From Pseudomonadota bacterium (lineage in GTDB: Bacteria > Pseudomonadota > Alphaproteobacteria > Azospirillales > Azospirillaceae): a stretch of DNA of 52,850 nucleotides. The translations under genes and the position numbers were made by a program. Positions 44,226-52,850 of the stretch are shown piece by piece. The DNA lies in the NCBI GenBank assembly GCA_023411035.1, contig JAEYPE010000184.1, forward strand, positions 1-52,850, given 5' to 3'. The notes below the pieces were generated by a model. The model was not told the origin of the DNA, did no database searches, and worked only from the letters and a program-made list of their open reading frames with translations. The first letter of the stretch is position 1; the number at the start of each line of letters is the position of its first letter.

Positions 44226-44747
44226 TTACCAGGGGGTGCCGTCGCGGTGTGTAAAGAGGTCCGCCGCGCTGTCGTAGCGCAGGTCATCGTCGGGGTAATG
44301 GGCCTCGTCGCCGGCGGTGCGGTCGCCGACCTCCAGATAGGTCGCCGGTTCGTCGGATCGGTTGACGAGCTGGTGCCCGTCCGGCTTTCCGGCGGGGAAT
44401 CCGGCACACATGCCGGGGCGCAGCAGCGTCTCACCGGCGTCGGTGACCAGCGTCAGTTCGCCTTCCAGCACATAGACGAACTCGTCCTGGCGGGTGTGCC
44501 AGTGCCGAAGGGCGGAGGCGGCGCCCGGCTCCAGCCGGGTCAGGTTGACCCCGAAATTGGTGATCCCCAGCGGGTTGCCCAGCCGCTTGCGCAGACGCCC
44601 CGCGACCGCCGCGCGGAACGGTTCCGGGTAGCCGGAGACTCCGAGCTTGGCCCCCACGGCGGCGGCGTCGAGGACCGGGGGTTCGGGCGGAACGGAGGGA
44701 TTGGCGGAAGGATTGGCGGAAGGATTGGCGGTCGGGGCGTCGGACAA
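44226..44747 (-). CDS. Cupin-domain protein
   Basis: About 173 residues. Cupin motif 1 is LRHWHTRQDEFVYVLEGELTL and motif 2 is GMCAGFPAGKPDGHQLVN, giving a metal site with several His and Glu. Similar proteins are called transcription-negative or mannose-isomerase-like cupins; the ligand is unknown. TTG 44747 is the likely start: GGAGG lies six bases upstream, giving a protein beginning MSDAPTANPS. The N-terminus contains a 12-base tandem repeat. Convergent with the FAD/NAD(P) gene (22 bases). Confidence 0.85.
   Translation of the reverse strand: MSDAPTANPSANPSANPSVPPEPPVLDAAAVGAKLGVSGYPEPFRAAVAGRLRKRLGNPLGITNFGVNLTRLEPGAASALRHWHTRQDEFVYVLEGELTLVTDAGETLLRPGMCAGFPAGKPDGHQLVNRSDEPATYLEVGDRTAGDEAHYPDDDLRYDSAADLFTHRDGTPW
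44698..44731. repeat. Short tandem repeat in the cupin gene
   Basis: About three copies of a 12-base unit (GGAAGGATTGGC on the plus strand), coding for (A)NPS repeats near the cupin N-terminus. Length could vary by slippage without breaking the frame. Confidence 0.7.
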
Positions 44748-44902
44748 TGGTGGCCTCCATAAACCGGGGATCGATACCGATCTCATGAAACAGTCCAGGG
44801 CCATCACTGTAAGCCATCGGGCACGGACGGGCCATCCGGACTGTTGAAGGAGCCGGCTGGGGACATCATCGGGGCACGGCTCATCGGAAGGGGGAGAGGC
44901 GC

Positions 44903-45547
44903 ATGGAGACGACGCTGTACATTCCACCGCTCGGCCTCGCGGGTCAGTTGGACGTGCCGGTCGGATTCGGGGCGGCGGTGATCTTCGCCCACGGCACCGC
45001 CAGCGGGCGGAAGAGCCCGCGCAACCAGCGCGTCGCCGCCCGTCTGCGGGAAGCGGGTTTCGCGACGCTGCTGATGGACCTGCTGACCGAGAAGGAGAAG
45101 GCCGACACGGCCAACCAGTTCGATGTCCACCGTCAGTCCGAACGCTTGCTGCTGGCCGTGCGCCACCTGCGCGCCACCACCGATGTGGAGCACAAGCCCA
45201 TCGGCTTCTTCGGCGCCGGGTCCGGAGCCGCCTCGGCGCTGATCGCCGCGGGGCGCGCCGCGGAGCATGACGGGATCGGCGCCGTGGTGTGCCGCGGCGG
45301 TCGGCCCGATCTGGCGGAGGAATGGCTGAACGCCGTCGCCGCCCCCACCCTGCTGATAATCGGCGGCAAGGACGCCCCGGCGCTGGACATCAACAGCGAC
45401 GCCTTCTCACGGCTGCACTGCGTCAAGGCGCTGGAGGTCGTGCCGGGGGCGGGCCGCCTGTTCGAGGAAACGGGGAAGCTGGACATGGTGGCGGATTCGG
45501 CGCGTTCCTGGTTCGCCACCCATCTGCTCAAGGCTGCCAACGGCTGA
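44903..45547 (+). CDS. Dienelactone-hydrolase-like protein lacking catalytic Ser and His
   Basis: 214 residues of alpha/beta-hydrolase fold. The oxyanion region FAHGTASGRKSPRN and acid-loop GGKDAP are typical of the DLH-like group often linked to phosphoribosyltransferases. In that group the nucleophile elbow reads GASTG and the His loop PGATHLFEE; here they read GAGSG (G106 in place of Ser, S107 next to it) and PGAGRLFEE (R185 in place of His). The protein probably folds but is not a standard hydrolase. ATG follows AGGGGGAGAGG. No phosphoribosyltransferase is adjacent. Confidence 0.83.
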   Translation: METTLYIPPLGLAGQLDVPVGFGAAVIFAHGTASGRKSPRNQRVAARLREAGFATLLMDLLTEKEKADTANQFDVHRQSERLLLAVRHLRATTDVEHKPIGFFGAGSGAASALIAAGRAAEHDGIGAVVCRGGRPDLAEEWLNAVAAPTLLIIGGKDAPALDINSDAFSRLHCVKALEVVPGAGRLFEETGKLDMVADSARSWFATHLLKAANG

Positions 45548-45625
45548 GCGCGGGTCGACAGGGGAAGCGGTACGGGCTACCTCTGGTTCGTCATCACGCA
45601 CCGCAGCACTCCGACCGGACCGTTC

Positions 45626-46447
45626 ATGCCCCAGCTCGAAATCCTCAGCCGGCCCCCCGCCGGACCGGCCAAGCCCGTGCCCCTGCTGTTCGTCCATGGC
45701 GCCTTCTGCGGCGCCTGGATCTGGGACGAGCATTTCCTGCCCTGGTTCGCGGAACGGGGGTGGGAGGCGCATGCCGTCTCGCTGCGCGGCCATGGCGCCA
45801 GCGAGGGCCGGGAGCGGCTGCACGGTTTCGGCATCGCCGATTATGTCGAGGATGTGCTGGCCGCCGCGGACGCCTGTTCGGCGCCGCCGGTGCTGATCGG
45901 CCATTCCATGGGCGGCATGGTGGTGCAGCGGGCGCTGATCCGCCGCCGGTTGCCGGGGGCGGTCCTGATGGCATCCGCCCCGCCGCACGGGTTGCTGGAG
46001 TCCACGATCCGGCTGGCCTGGAGCGATCCCTACGTCTTCCAGCAGATGGGCATGCTGATGGCCTTCGGTTCCCGCTCCATCGACCCGGAGGCGGTGCGCC
46101 GCGCCATGTTCTCCGACCGGGTGCCGCTGGAGGAGGCCAAGCGCTTCGAGCCGATGATGCAGGAGGAGTCGCAGCGCGTGGCCCTGGAGATCGGCGGCTG
46201 GATACCCTTCCCGCCCCTGCCCGAGCGCGGCGTCCCCGTGGCCGTCCTGGGGGCGGAGGAGGACCTGCTGGTCCCGCCCGATCAGGTCAGGGCCACCGCC
46301 CGCGCCTTCCGGACGGAGCCGGTCTTCTTCCCCGCCATGGGACACAGCATGATGCTGGAATCCGGCTGGGAGTCGGTCGCCAGCCACATCGCGGACTGGG
46401 TGGAGACGGCCGTACTGAAAACGGAGGCGCGCGCCGCCGCCGACTGA
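45626..46447 (+). CDS. Alpha/beta hydrolase
   Basis: 273 residues. The triad is complete: S94 (GHSMGG), D213 (GAEEDLLVP) and H240 (MGHSMM); the oxyanion HGAFCGAWIWD lies near residue 24. Soluble, no signal peptide. Probably an esterase or lipase-like enzyme; substrate not readable. Follows the degenerate hydrolase-fold gene by 78 bases; both read the same way and could be one transcript. Confidence 0.9.
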   Translation: MPQLEILSRPPAGPAKPVPLLFVHGAFCGAWIWDEHFLPWFAERGWEAHAVSLRGHGASEGRERLHGFGIADYVEDVLAAADACSAPPVLIGHSMGGMVVQRALIRRRLPGAVLMASAPPHGLLESTIRLAWSDPYVFQQMGMLMAFGSRSIDPEAVRRAMFSDRVPLEEAKRFEPMMQEESQRVALEIGGWIPFPPLPERGVPVAVLGAEEDLLVPPDQVRATARAFRTEPVFFPAMGHSMMLESGWESVASHIADWVETAVLKTEARAAAD

Positions 46448-46476
46448 ACGGGACGGGACGGCGCGCACGGCACCGC

Positions 46477-48162
46477 TCACTGCGTGCGAAGCGTCTGTAG
46501 GAAGCTGCCGACCTCGCCGTTCAGGGACTCCGACTGGTGCGCCAACTGCCGGGAGGCTTCCAGAACGGCGTACGCCATCCGCCCGCACTGATCGGCGGCG
46601 GTGGTGACGCCGGAGATATCGCGGGCCACGTCGCGCGTGACATCGGCGGCCTGCTGCACGTTGCGGCTGATCGCCTGGGTCGCCGCCCCCTGCTCCTCCA
46701 CCGCCGACGCGATGACGGTGGCGATGCCGTTCACCTGCTCGATCACGCGCGCCACTCCGCCGATCTCCTCCACGGCCTCGCCCGTCGCGGACTGGATGCT
46801 GGCGACCTGGGCGGTGATCTCCTCCGTGGCCTTGGCGGTCTGGCTGGCCAGACTCTTCACCTCCCCGGCGACCACGGCGAAGCCCTTGCCGGCCTCGCCC
46901 GCGCGGGCGGCCTCGATGGTGGCGTTCAGGGCCAGCAGGTTGGTCTGCGACGCGATGTCGCTGATGAGATTGACCACGGTGCCGATCCGCCCGACCGCCT
47001 GGGCCAGCCCCGTCACCTTGTCGGTCGCCCGCTCCGACGCGGTGGCGGCATCCCGCGCGATGCGGGAGGCGTCGGCCGCGTGGCGGCTGATCTCACCGAC
47101 CGACCCGGACAGTTGCTCCGTCGCCGATGCCGCCGTCTGGACGTTGGCGGAGGTCTGTTCCGTTGCCGACGCCACGGCGCTCGCCAGCCGGTTGGTCTCC
47201 CCGGCGGCCCTCGTCATTTCCTGGGCCTCGCGCTCCATCGCTTCGGTTTCGAGCGAGACGGACTTGATCACCTCGCCGACGCTCCGTTCGAACCGCTCGG
47301 CGAGGCTGGTGAGGGTGCGGCGCTTGTCGTCCTCCGCGCGCCGGGCGGCGGCGGCCTGTTCGGCTTCCAGGCGGCTCTTTTCCTCCGCGTTGCTCAAAAA
47401 CACCGTCGCGGCGCTGGCCATGGCGCCGATCTCGTCGCCGCGGCCGGACTCGGGAAAGGAAACCGAGAGGTCGCCGCCGGCCAGGGCGTGCAGGCGGATG
47501 CTGAGGCTGCGGATCGTCGTGCTGAGCCGCGTGCCGACCAGAGCGATCAGGAACACCGCCGGCAACGCCAGCAACGCGACCAGCCCCAGCACCGTCCACA
47601 GCGTGTTCAGGAAGGCGATGCGGATGTCGTCGATGAAAACGCCGGTACCGATGAAGATTTTCCAGGGTTCGAAAATCTTGAGGTAGGACAGCTTCGCCGC
47701 CGTCTGGTCGCTGCCCTGGGCGACGTTCCAGACGTAGCCGTAGGTTCCCTCCCCCTTGGTCGTGGCGATCCTCGCCATATCCACGAGGATCGTCACGCCC
47801 TTGGCGTCCTTCACGCCGGAAACATCGCGTCCCATCAGCTTCGGGCTGGGATGGGCGAAGCCGAATCCGTCAAGGGTGATGGCGAACAGATACTCCTGGC
47901 CGCTGTAGCGCATCCCCAGAAGCGCCTGCTTGAAGCGGGCCTGCGCCTCCTCCCGCGTGATGCGCCCGGCGGCGGCTTCGGCCTCGAAGGAGGCGGCCAT
48001 GCTGTGGGCGGCCTCGACCATGAAGCGCAGTGATTGCACGCGGTCCTCGTGCATGCGCTGGTAATTCAGCCACAGGCCGGCGGCGACGATGGCCCCCGAC
48101 GCGATGCTCGCCAGCGTCACCAGTCCCCAGAGTTTCGAACGAATTGACAAATTATCGAACAT
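46477..48162 (-). CDS. Methyl-accepting chemotaxis protein (sCache_2 sensor)
   Basis: 561 residues. Membrane helices at about 12–32 and 190–210; the periplasmic domain (about 35–185) is a single Cache with YSGQEYLFAITLDGFGFAHP and TYGYVWNVAQ … SYLKIFEPW, the sCache_2 pattern that often binds small organic acids. HAMP about 212–265. The signalling domain contains the conserved tip ARAGEAGKGFAVVAGEVKSLA. No CheW-binding pentapeptide for CheR is seen at the end. Lies after the receiver protein gene on the same strand, 196 bases away. Confidence 0.95.
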   Translation of the reverse strand: MFDNLSIRSKLWGLVTLASIASGAIVAAGLWLNYQRMHEDRVQSLRFMVEAAHSMAASFEAEAAAGRITREEAQARFKQALLGMRYSGQEYLFAITLDGFGFAHPSPKLMGRDVSGVKDAKGVTILVDMARIATTKGEGTYGYVWNVAQGSDQTAAKLSYLKIFEPWKIFIGTGVFIDDIRIAFLNTLWTVLGLVALLALPAVFLIALVGTRLSTTIRSLSIRLHALAGGDLSVSFPESGRGDEIGAMASAATVFLSNAEEKSRLEAEQAAAARRAEDDKRRTLTSLAERFERSVGEVIKSVSLETEAMEREAQEMTRAAGETNRLASAVASATEQTSANVQTAASATEQLSGSVGEISRHAADASRIARDAATASERATDKVTGLAQAVGRIGTVVNLISDIASQTNLLALNATIEAARAGEAGKGFAVVAGEVKSLASQTAKATEEITAQVASIQSATGEAVEEIGGVARVIEQVNGIATVIASAVEEQGAATQAISRNVQQAADVTRDVARDISGVTTAADQCGRMAYAVLEASRQLAHQSESLNGEVGSFLQTLRTQ

Positions 48163-48358
48163 GACAACCTTTCCGACAGGTGCGCGCCGATGACCGGTTG
48201 CACGCCGACCAATCCGCCCATCAGAATGTTACCAGAGCGCATATGCCATCTTCATCAATGATTTCACCTTACGGGGCGCGACACGAAAGCAAGAGCAATC
48301 ATTCGTTCACACATTTATTTTTGTTTACCATTTCCGTCGAAGTGAACCGCCAGGGGAA

Positions 48359-50272
48359 CTAAAAATGTCCCGCACCGGCTTTCTTCCTTTCGCTGTCGCC
48401 GGTCGGGGCCGATTTCTGCGTCAGGACGAGAAAGACTTTTTCCTCAAGCTGTTCCGGTGTGAAGGGCTTGGCGATGTAGGCGCTGACATTGTGGGCCAGC
48501 GCGCGTTCCACCGCCTTCAGCGTGGCGAGCGCCGTCACCATCAGGAAGGGCAGTTCACGCTGGACCTCGCGCACACGGCGCAGCACGTCCAGGCCGCTGG
48601 CCTTCGGCATCATCCAGTCGCAGACGATCAGGTCGTAATCCCCATCCCCGGCCAGCCGGACCAGCGCCTCCTGTCCATCCGCCGCGGTGTCGATGTGGCC
48701 GATTCCCAACTCGCGCAGGACCGATTCGACGAAGTGGCGTGGTCCGTCCTCGTCATCGACGACGAGCGCGCGGATCGCGCTGAGGTCGATGAAGGGCACG
48801 CCGATCACCGCAAGCGCCCCGCGCAGCCAGGAGGCGCGGGCCGACCGCTCCTTACCGCCCGCGGCGCCCAGCAGGAATGAGCGCACGAAGCGCGGGCGGT
48901 GCACCTGCCGGTACAGCGCCCTGGCGACCGCCGCCCGGCTCTTTCCGCGGCAGAAGGCGCCGTCGCCGGCCAGCCGCACCATCTCCAGAACCGTGTCGGG
49001 GGCCGGCTCCTCCTTGCCCTGAAGGGGGCTCAGCAGGCGCTGGGTGCGGATGAAGGCGTTCTGGATCTCGTCGATCTGCCCGGCCATATGCTCGCAGGCA
49101 TCCTCGGCGAAGGTGCTGTCGAGCACCAGCCTCTGTACCTCCGCCAGCCCCTTCAGCTTCTCGGTCTTCTCCTTCCAGCAGTCGAGCAGGCGCCCGGCGA
49201 AATCCCGCCCGTCGAAGAACTGGTTCAGGTAGCCGTTCACCGCCCGCTCCGCGCTGGGCGACAGCGGCATCTTCTGGAGGACGAAGAGGATTCGGAGCTT
49301 CTGCATCAGCGTCCGCCCCTTGGTGATCTCGGGCAGCGTGTCCTCGTTAACGAGCAGCGCGCTGCGCCGCTGGAGCGCCGCCTCCGTCCGGGCGCCGCCG
49401 AAATAGCCCTCCCCGCTGCGCAACCGCTGCGAGATCTGGCTCAGCGCCATGATCTCCCGCTGCACCGCCTCCACGCCGAACAGGTCGCCGGCGCTGGCGA
49501 TGGTGAAGCGTTCGGGCTTCGACAACTCGCGGCGCAGCGCGCAGATCAGGCTGTCGCTCAGCACCGGCATGGCCGTGCGGCGCAGCAGCTTCTCCAGCCT
49601 CAGCAAGTCCGGCGGCGCCTCGTCGGACAAATTCTTGTCCCCGGCGATCAGCGACACGATCAGGTCCATCCGGTCCGCGAAGGGCGCATCCAGGGAGCAG
49701 GAGGCGGTGCCGGTGTCGCTGCGCAGAATCTCGCCCAGCAGCCGGTCGAGCGGCGCCAGCGCGTCCGGGTCCTCCAAATTCTCCGCCAGATCCAGCAGAA
49801 GCCGCGCCTTCTCGGCGAAGCTGCGGCCCTGGTACAGGTGGGTGGTCAGCGCCGCATCGAGCAGGAAACGCCCGGTGAAGGCATCGCGGGAGGCGATCAG
49901 CCGTTCCGCCGTGGCGGCGTAGGTGGCGGGCGTCAGTTCCGGCGGCTGGGCGTCCTTCAGCCGTTCGCGGGTCAGCCGGGCGACCTCGTTGACGAGCGCG
50001 GTCAACGCGCCCTTGCGGTCCATCGCCCGTTCGGCCTGCTGCAGGATGGCGACGAAGGTCGGGATGTTGGACAGACTCTGCTGATGGCGGGGGGAATGCA
50101 GAAGCTCGGTCGGGGTCAGCGCGTTCTCGTCGAAATAGCGCTGGCAATACCGGCCGATGCTGTCGCGTCCCTGCGGGGTGTAGAAGTCTTCCGAGGTCCG
50201 GCAGACGGCCACGTCCATCCCGCCTTCGGCGTCGATGTCCCGGCTGTCCGCGATGTGCTGGTCCGATGCCAT
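48359..50272 (-). CDS. C-terminal receiver protein with large unrecognised helical N-terminal region
   Basis: 637 residues. Only the last 125 are recognisable: a CheY-like receiver with the acidic pair in LVVDDEDG, phospho-acceptor D552 (IVCDWMMPK), conserved Thr/Ala near VTALAT and Lys in IAKPFTPEQL. The first 500 residues are predicted helical, without membrane segments, and match no family known to me. Receivers are normally N-terminal, so this order is unusual. It lies 24 bases downstream of the hybrid kinase gene, which is therefore a likely phosphodonor, and upstream of a chemoreceptor. Confidence 0.85.
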   Translation of the reverse strand: MASDQHIADSRDIDAEGGMDVAVCRTSEDFYTPQGRDSIGRYCQRYFDENALTPTELLHSPRHQQSLSNIPTFVAILQQAERAMDRKGALTALVNEVARLTRERLKDAQPPELTPATYAATAERLIASRDAFTGRFLLDAALTTHLYQGRSFAEKARLLLDLAENLEDPDALAPLDRLLGEILRSDTGTASCSLDAPFADRMDLIVSLIAGDKNLSDEAPPDLLRLEKLLRRTAMPVLSDSLICALRRELSKPERFTIASAGDLFGVEAVQREIMALSQISQRLRSGEGYFGGARTEAALQRRSALLVNEDTLPEITKGRTLMQKLRILFVLQKMPLSPSAERAVNGYLNQFFDGRDFAGRLLDCWKEKTEKLKGLAEVQRLVLDSTFAEDACEHMAGQIDEIQNAFIRTQRLLSPLQGKEEPAPDTVLEMVRLAGDGAFCRGKSRAAVARALYRQVHRPRFVRSFLLGAAGGKERSARASWLRGALAVIGVPFIDLSAIRALVVDDEDGPRHFVESVLRELGIGHIDTAADGQEALVRLAGDGDYDLIVCDWMMPKASGLDVLRRVREVQRELPFLMVTALATLKAVERALAHNVSAYIAKPFTPEQLEEKVFLVLTQKSAPTGDSERKKAGAGHF

Positions 50273-50296
50273 GCCCTAATCCACCCTACCCCTGTC

Positions 50297-52850
50297 TCAT
50301 TCGGTCAGCAGCCCGCGCACCGCCTCGATCAGGCGGTCCGGGGATACCGGCTTCATGACGATCCGGCGGCCCGGCTGAGCCGTAATGGACGCCGCCGTCT
50401 CATGGGACGCATAGCCGGTCAGGAACAGGATGCGCAGGCCGGGGTTGCGCTCCTCCAGCGTGCGCGCCAGTTCCAGACCGTTCATGCGGGGCATGGACAT
50501 GTCGGACACCACCGCGTCGAACAGCCCGCCGCATTCGTCCCAGCGCTCCAGCGCGTCCAGACCGTCCACCGCCTCCGTCACCGTGCAGCCCGCCTCTTCC
50601 AGCGCCAGCCGGACATAGGTGCGCACGGCCTCCTCGTCGTCCACCAGCAGGATGGCCGCCCCTTCGTCCTCGCCCAGCCCCAGCCCGTCGGCCAGCGCGC
50701 TGGCGTTCGCCGGTGCGGCGACGGCGGGCAGATGGATCGAGAAGACGCTGCCGCGCCCGTCCGGCCCGGCTTCCATCTCCGCCGCGCCGCCAGCCTGCCG
50801 GGCGGTGCCGTAGACCATCCACAGGCCGAGGCCGGTGCCCTTGCCCGGCTCCTTGGTGGTGAAGAAGGGCTCCCAGATGCGGTCGCGCACCGCCTCCGGC
50901 ACGCCGCAGCCCTCGTCGGCGACGCGGATCACGGCATAGCGCCCGCGCGCCAGCCCGCCTTGCCGCCCGAAGAAGGCGGAGTCCGGCGTGGCGCTGTCGA
51001 GGGAAATGGTCAGCCGTCCACCGTCCGGCATCGCATCGCGCGCGTTGAGGGCGAGGTTCAGGATGGCCTGGTTCAGCATGACCGGGTTGGCGACGGCGTG
51101 GGCGTCCTCGTCCCCGATGCGGATTTCCAGAATGATCCCGGCGCTCATCAGCGGCTTCAGGAACACCTTCAGGTCGCGCACCAGCGGGGCCAGGGCCACC
51201 ACCTCCATCTCGTCCGTCGGGCGTCGGCGCGAGAAGTCGAGAAGCTGCGCCGTCAGGGCCGCCGCCCGGTCGGACGCCTTGGCGATCTCCCGCACGCAGG
51301 TGGTGACGCGCGCCGCATCGCCGGGCGCCCGCTCGGCCAGCCGGGCGAAGCCGCCGATGGCCGTCAGCATGTTGTTGAACTCGTGCGCGATGCCGCCGGC
51401 CATGCGGCCCACCGCCTCCATCTTCTGGGAGCGCTGAAGCTCCGCCTCCGCCCGGCGGCGGTCGGTCACGTCGTTCAGCACCAGCAGCACCGCCGCCTCC
51501 CGCTGGTAGACCGCGGGGAAGGCGCCGATCTCCACATGGCGGTGCTCGCCGGAGGGGCGGAGGATCTCGCACTCCACCCGCTGCCCGTCGCCCTCCGCGG
51601 CGCCCGCCAGCCGCGGGGCCACCGCCTCCGCGTCCTGAATGAAGGGAAGGAGGTCCACCCCCTCCAGCCCGCCGCTGCCGCCCACCCCCAGGATGGACGC
51701 CGCCGCCGCGTTGCCGAAGCGGATGGCCCGGCGGTCCCAGATGGCGATGCCGTAGGGCGCCAGTTCCACGAGCTGGCGGTAGCGTTTCTCGCTCTCGCTG
51801 AGGGCGCTGACCGTGGCCTCCAGCCGTTCCGTCTGGCCGGCGAGCTGCTCCTCGCGCCGCTTCAGCTCGGTGATGTCCATCAGGATCTTCACGATGCCGC
51901 CGGAGCCGGTGGCGTGCTCGCTGATGCGGTACCAGCGCCCGTCGGACAGCCGCCCGTCCACCGGGTCGGTGTGCAGCAGGTGGCGCTTCATCCGCTCGGC
52001 GATCCAGTTCTCCATCTCGCGGTCGTCGCCGTCATAGCCGCCCCGCTCGGCGGCGGCGCGCAGAATGTCCTCGAAGGCGGCGCCGGGAACCAGGACGTCG
52101 GCCAGATTCGGATAGGCGCGGCGGTAGCGCTCGTTGCAGAAGATCAGCCGGTCGTCCGGGCTGAACAGCACGAAGCCTTCGGAGATGCTGGACAGGGCGT
52201 CGTGCACCACCGAGTGCATGAACCGCGCCTCGACCAGCGCCAGCGTTTCCGCCGTCGTCTCGATGCCGGTGCCGCGGTAGCCGGCGAATCGCCCGTCCGC
52301 GTCGAGGAAGGGCTGCGCGCTGATGCGGAAAACGCGGCTGTCACCCGCCCCGTCGCGCAACGTGATCTCCAGGTCGCGGAAGGCGCGCCCGGCCTCGATG
52401 TCGGCCAGATAGTCCAGCCAGGTGTCGGCGTCCTCCACCAGCCCGCCCAGGTCGAGCAGCGAACCGCCGAACACCGGCGCCGGATCGCCGCCCAGAAGCT
52501 CCGGCAGCCGTTCGGAGACATAGGTGTAGCGGTGATCGGCCGCGCTCTCCCAGAACCAGTCGGATGCGGCCTCCGCGAAGTCGCGGAAGCGATGGCGGCT
52601 GGCGGCCAGTTCCTCGTTCGCGGCGCGCAGCAGGCGGGCGGAGCGGTCCAGCGCCGCCGCCGAAGCGCGGGCGCGGCGCACCGCCAGCATGGCCAGCCCC
52701 GCCATGGCGAGCGTCATCACGCCCAGCGGCAGCATCAGCCGGTCGCGCCCCTCCTCCGGCATCATCAGGACCAGCAGGCCGGCGGCGCCGAACAGAAGGA
52801 ACATCAGGTCGGACAGCCCGCCCACCCCCTGGCGCAGGTCCGCTCCGCCG
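50297..52850 (-). CDS. PAS-rich hybrid sensor histidine kinase (5' end off the right edge or at GTG 52825)
   Basis: At least 842 residues. Two short membrane helices near the start, then three PAS domains (about 80–195, 210–320, 345–455 from the GTG), HisKA with H481 in GIAHEFNNMLTAIGGFA (NtrB-like HExxN form), HATPase (LNLALNARDAMPDGG, ADEGCGVPE, GKGTGLGLWMVYG) and a C-terminal receiver with D775 (VVSDMSMPRMNG). The frame is open to the window edge, so GTG 52825 may not be the true start. Operon with the following receiver protein. Confidence 0.93.
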   Translation of the reverse strand, partial: GGADLRQGVGGLSDLMFLLFGAAGLLVLMMPEEGRDRLMLPLGVMTLAMAGLAMLAVRRARASAAALDRSARLLRAANEELAASRHRFRDFAEAASDWFWESAADHRYTYVSERLPELLGGDPAPVFGGSLLDLGGLVEDADTWLDYLADIEAGRAFRDLEITLRDGAGDSRVFRISAQPFLDADGRFAGYRGTGIETTAETLALVEARFMHSVVHDALSSISEGFVLFSPDDRLIFCNERYRRAYPNLADVLVPGAAFEDILRAAAERGGYDGDDREMENWIAERMKRHLLHTDPVDGRLSDGRWYRISEHATGSGGIVKILMDITELKRREEQLAGQTERLEATVSALSESEKRYRQLVELAPYGIAIWDRRAIRFGNAAAASILGVGGSGGLEGVDLLPFIQDAEAVAPRLAGAAEGDGQRVECEILRPSGEHRHVEIGAFPAVYQREAAVLLVLNDVTDRRRAEAELQRSQKMEAVGRMAGGIAHEFNNMLTAIGGFARLAERAPGDAARVTTCVREIAKASDRAAALTAQLLDFSRRRPTDEMEVVALAPLVRDLKVFLKPLMSAGIILEIRIGDEDAHAVANPVMLNQAILNLALNARDAMPDGGRLTISLDSATPDSAFFGRQGGLARGRYAVIRVADEGCGVPEAVRDRIWEPFFTTKEPGKGTGLGLWMVYGTARQAGGAAEMEAGPDGRGSVFSIHLPAVAAPANASALADGLGLGEDEGAAILLVDDEEAVRTYVRLALEEAGCTVTEAVDGLDALERWDECGGLFDAVVSDMSMPRMNGLELARTLEERNPGLRILFLTGYASHETAASITAQPGRRIVMKPVSPDRLIEAVRGLLTE

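Overview
The window is one ordinary-looking chromosomal stretch of a high-GC alphaproteobacterium. Gene content (class I PHA synthase, pentapeptide-repeat protein, OxlT-like transporter, many PAS/Cache signalling proteins) and the block aminotransferase–hom–glpX…recJ fit Rhodospirillales, most likely Azospirillum or a close relative. This is inferred from gene families and composition, not from a database match. It holds about 46 protein genes, one tRNA-Glu and no sign of phage, IS element or CRISPR array. The first gene (pntA) and the last (a sensor kinase) run off the ends.

Left region (1–6200): the N-terminal part of a proton-translocating transhydrogenase subunit and a CBS-pair protein lead into four transcription units: a PanE-like reductase, a GNAT acetyltransferase, a class II HDAC-like deacetylase and an OxlT-like MFS carrier. 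Each has, in its promoter region, the same composite operator, TGGTATACCA followed one base later by ATACC. This suggests one GntR/FCD-type regulon whose regulator lies outside the window, and it is the most interesting feature here.

6200–17170: small membrane proteins, an aldo/keto reductase, a TAT-exported M15/DUF882 protein, a pentapeptide-repeat protein, an Lrp–LysE exporter pair, a patatin-like phospholipase, an RlmM-like rRNA methyltransferase, a bacterioferritin-associated ferredoxin behind a Fur-type box, a coiled-coil protein, a Cache-type histidine kinase and tRNA-Glu(UUC).

17280–26800: recJ, then a divergently placed glycerol dehydrogenase, then glpX, hom and an alanine-type aminotransferase as an operon; a marR–Bcr/CflA drug-efflux operon with a readable promoter/operator; a small lipoprotein.

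26800–38800: phaC, an OmpA-like protein, argC–gamma carbonic anhydrase, rplM–rpsI, a hotdog thioesterase, the ECHDC3-like/CoA-binding/metY operon, a SPOR lipoprotein, an MFS carrier, cutA and a small basic protein.

38800–52850: signalling and accessory genes: an 1118-residue hybrid kinase, a ribbon-helix-helix-like small protein facing a large palindrome and an FAD/NAD(P) protein, a cupin, a hydrolase-fold protein that has lost its catalytic Ser and His, a true alpha/beta hydrolase, an sCache chemoreceptor, a receiver protein with a large unrecognised helical N-terminal half, and a PAS hybrid kinase just upstream of it. Two genes here (FAD/NAD protein, cupin) appear to start with TTG, judged from strong ribosome binding sites.
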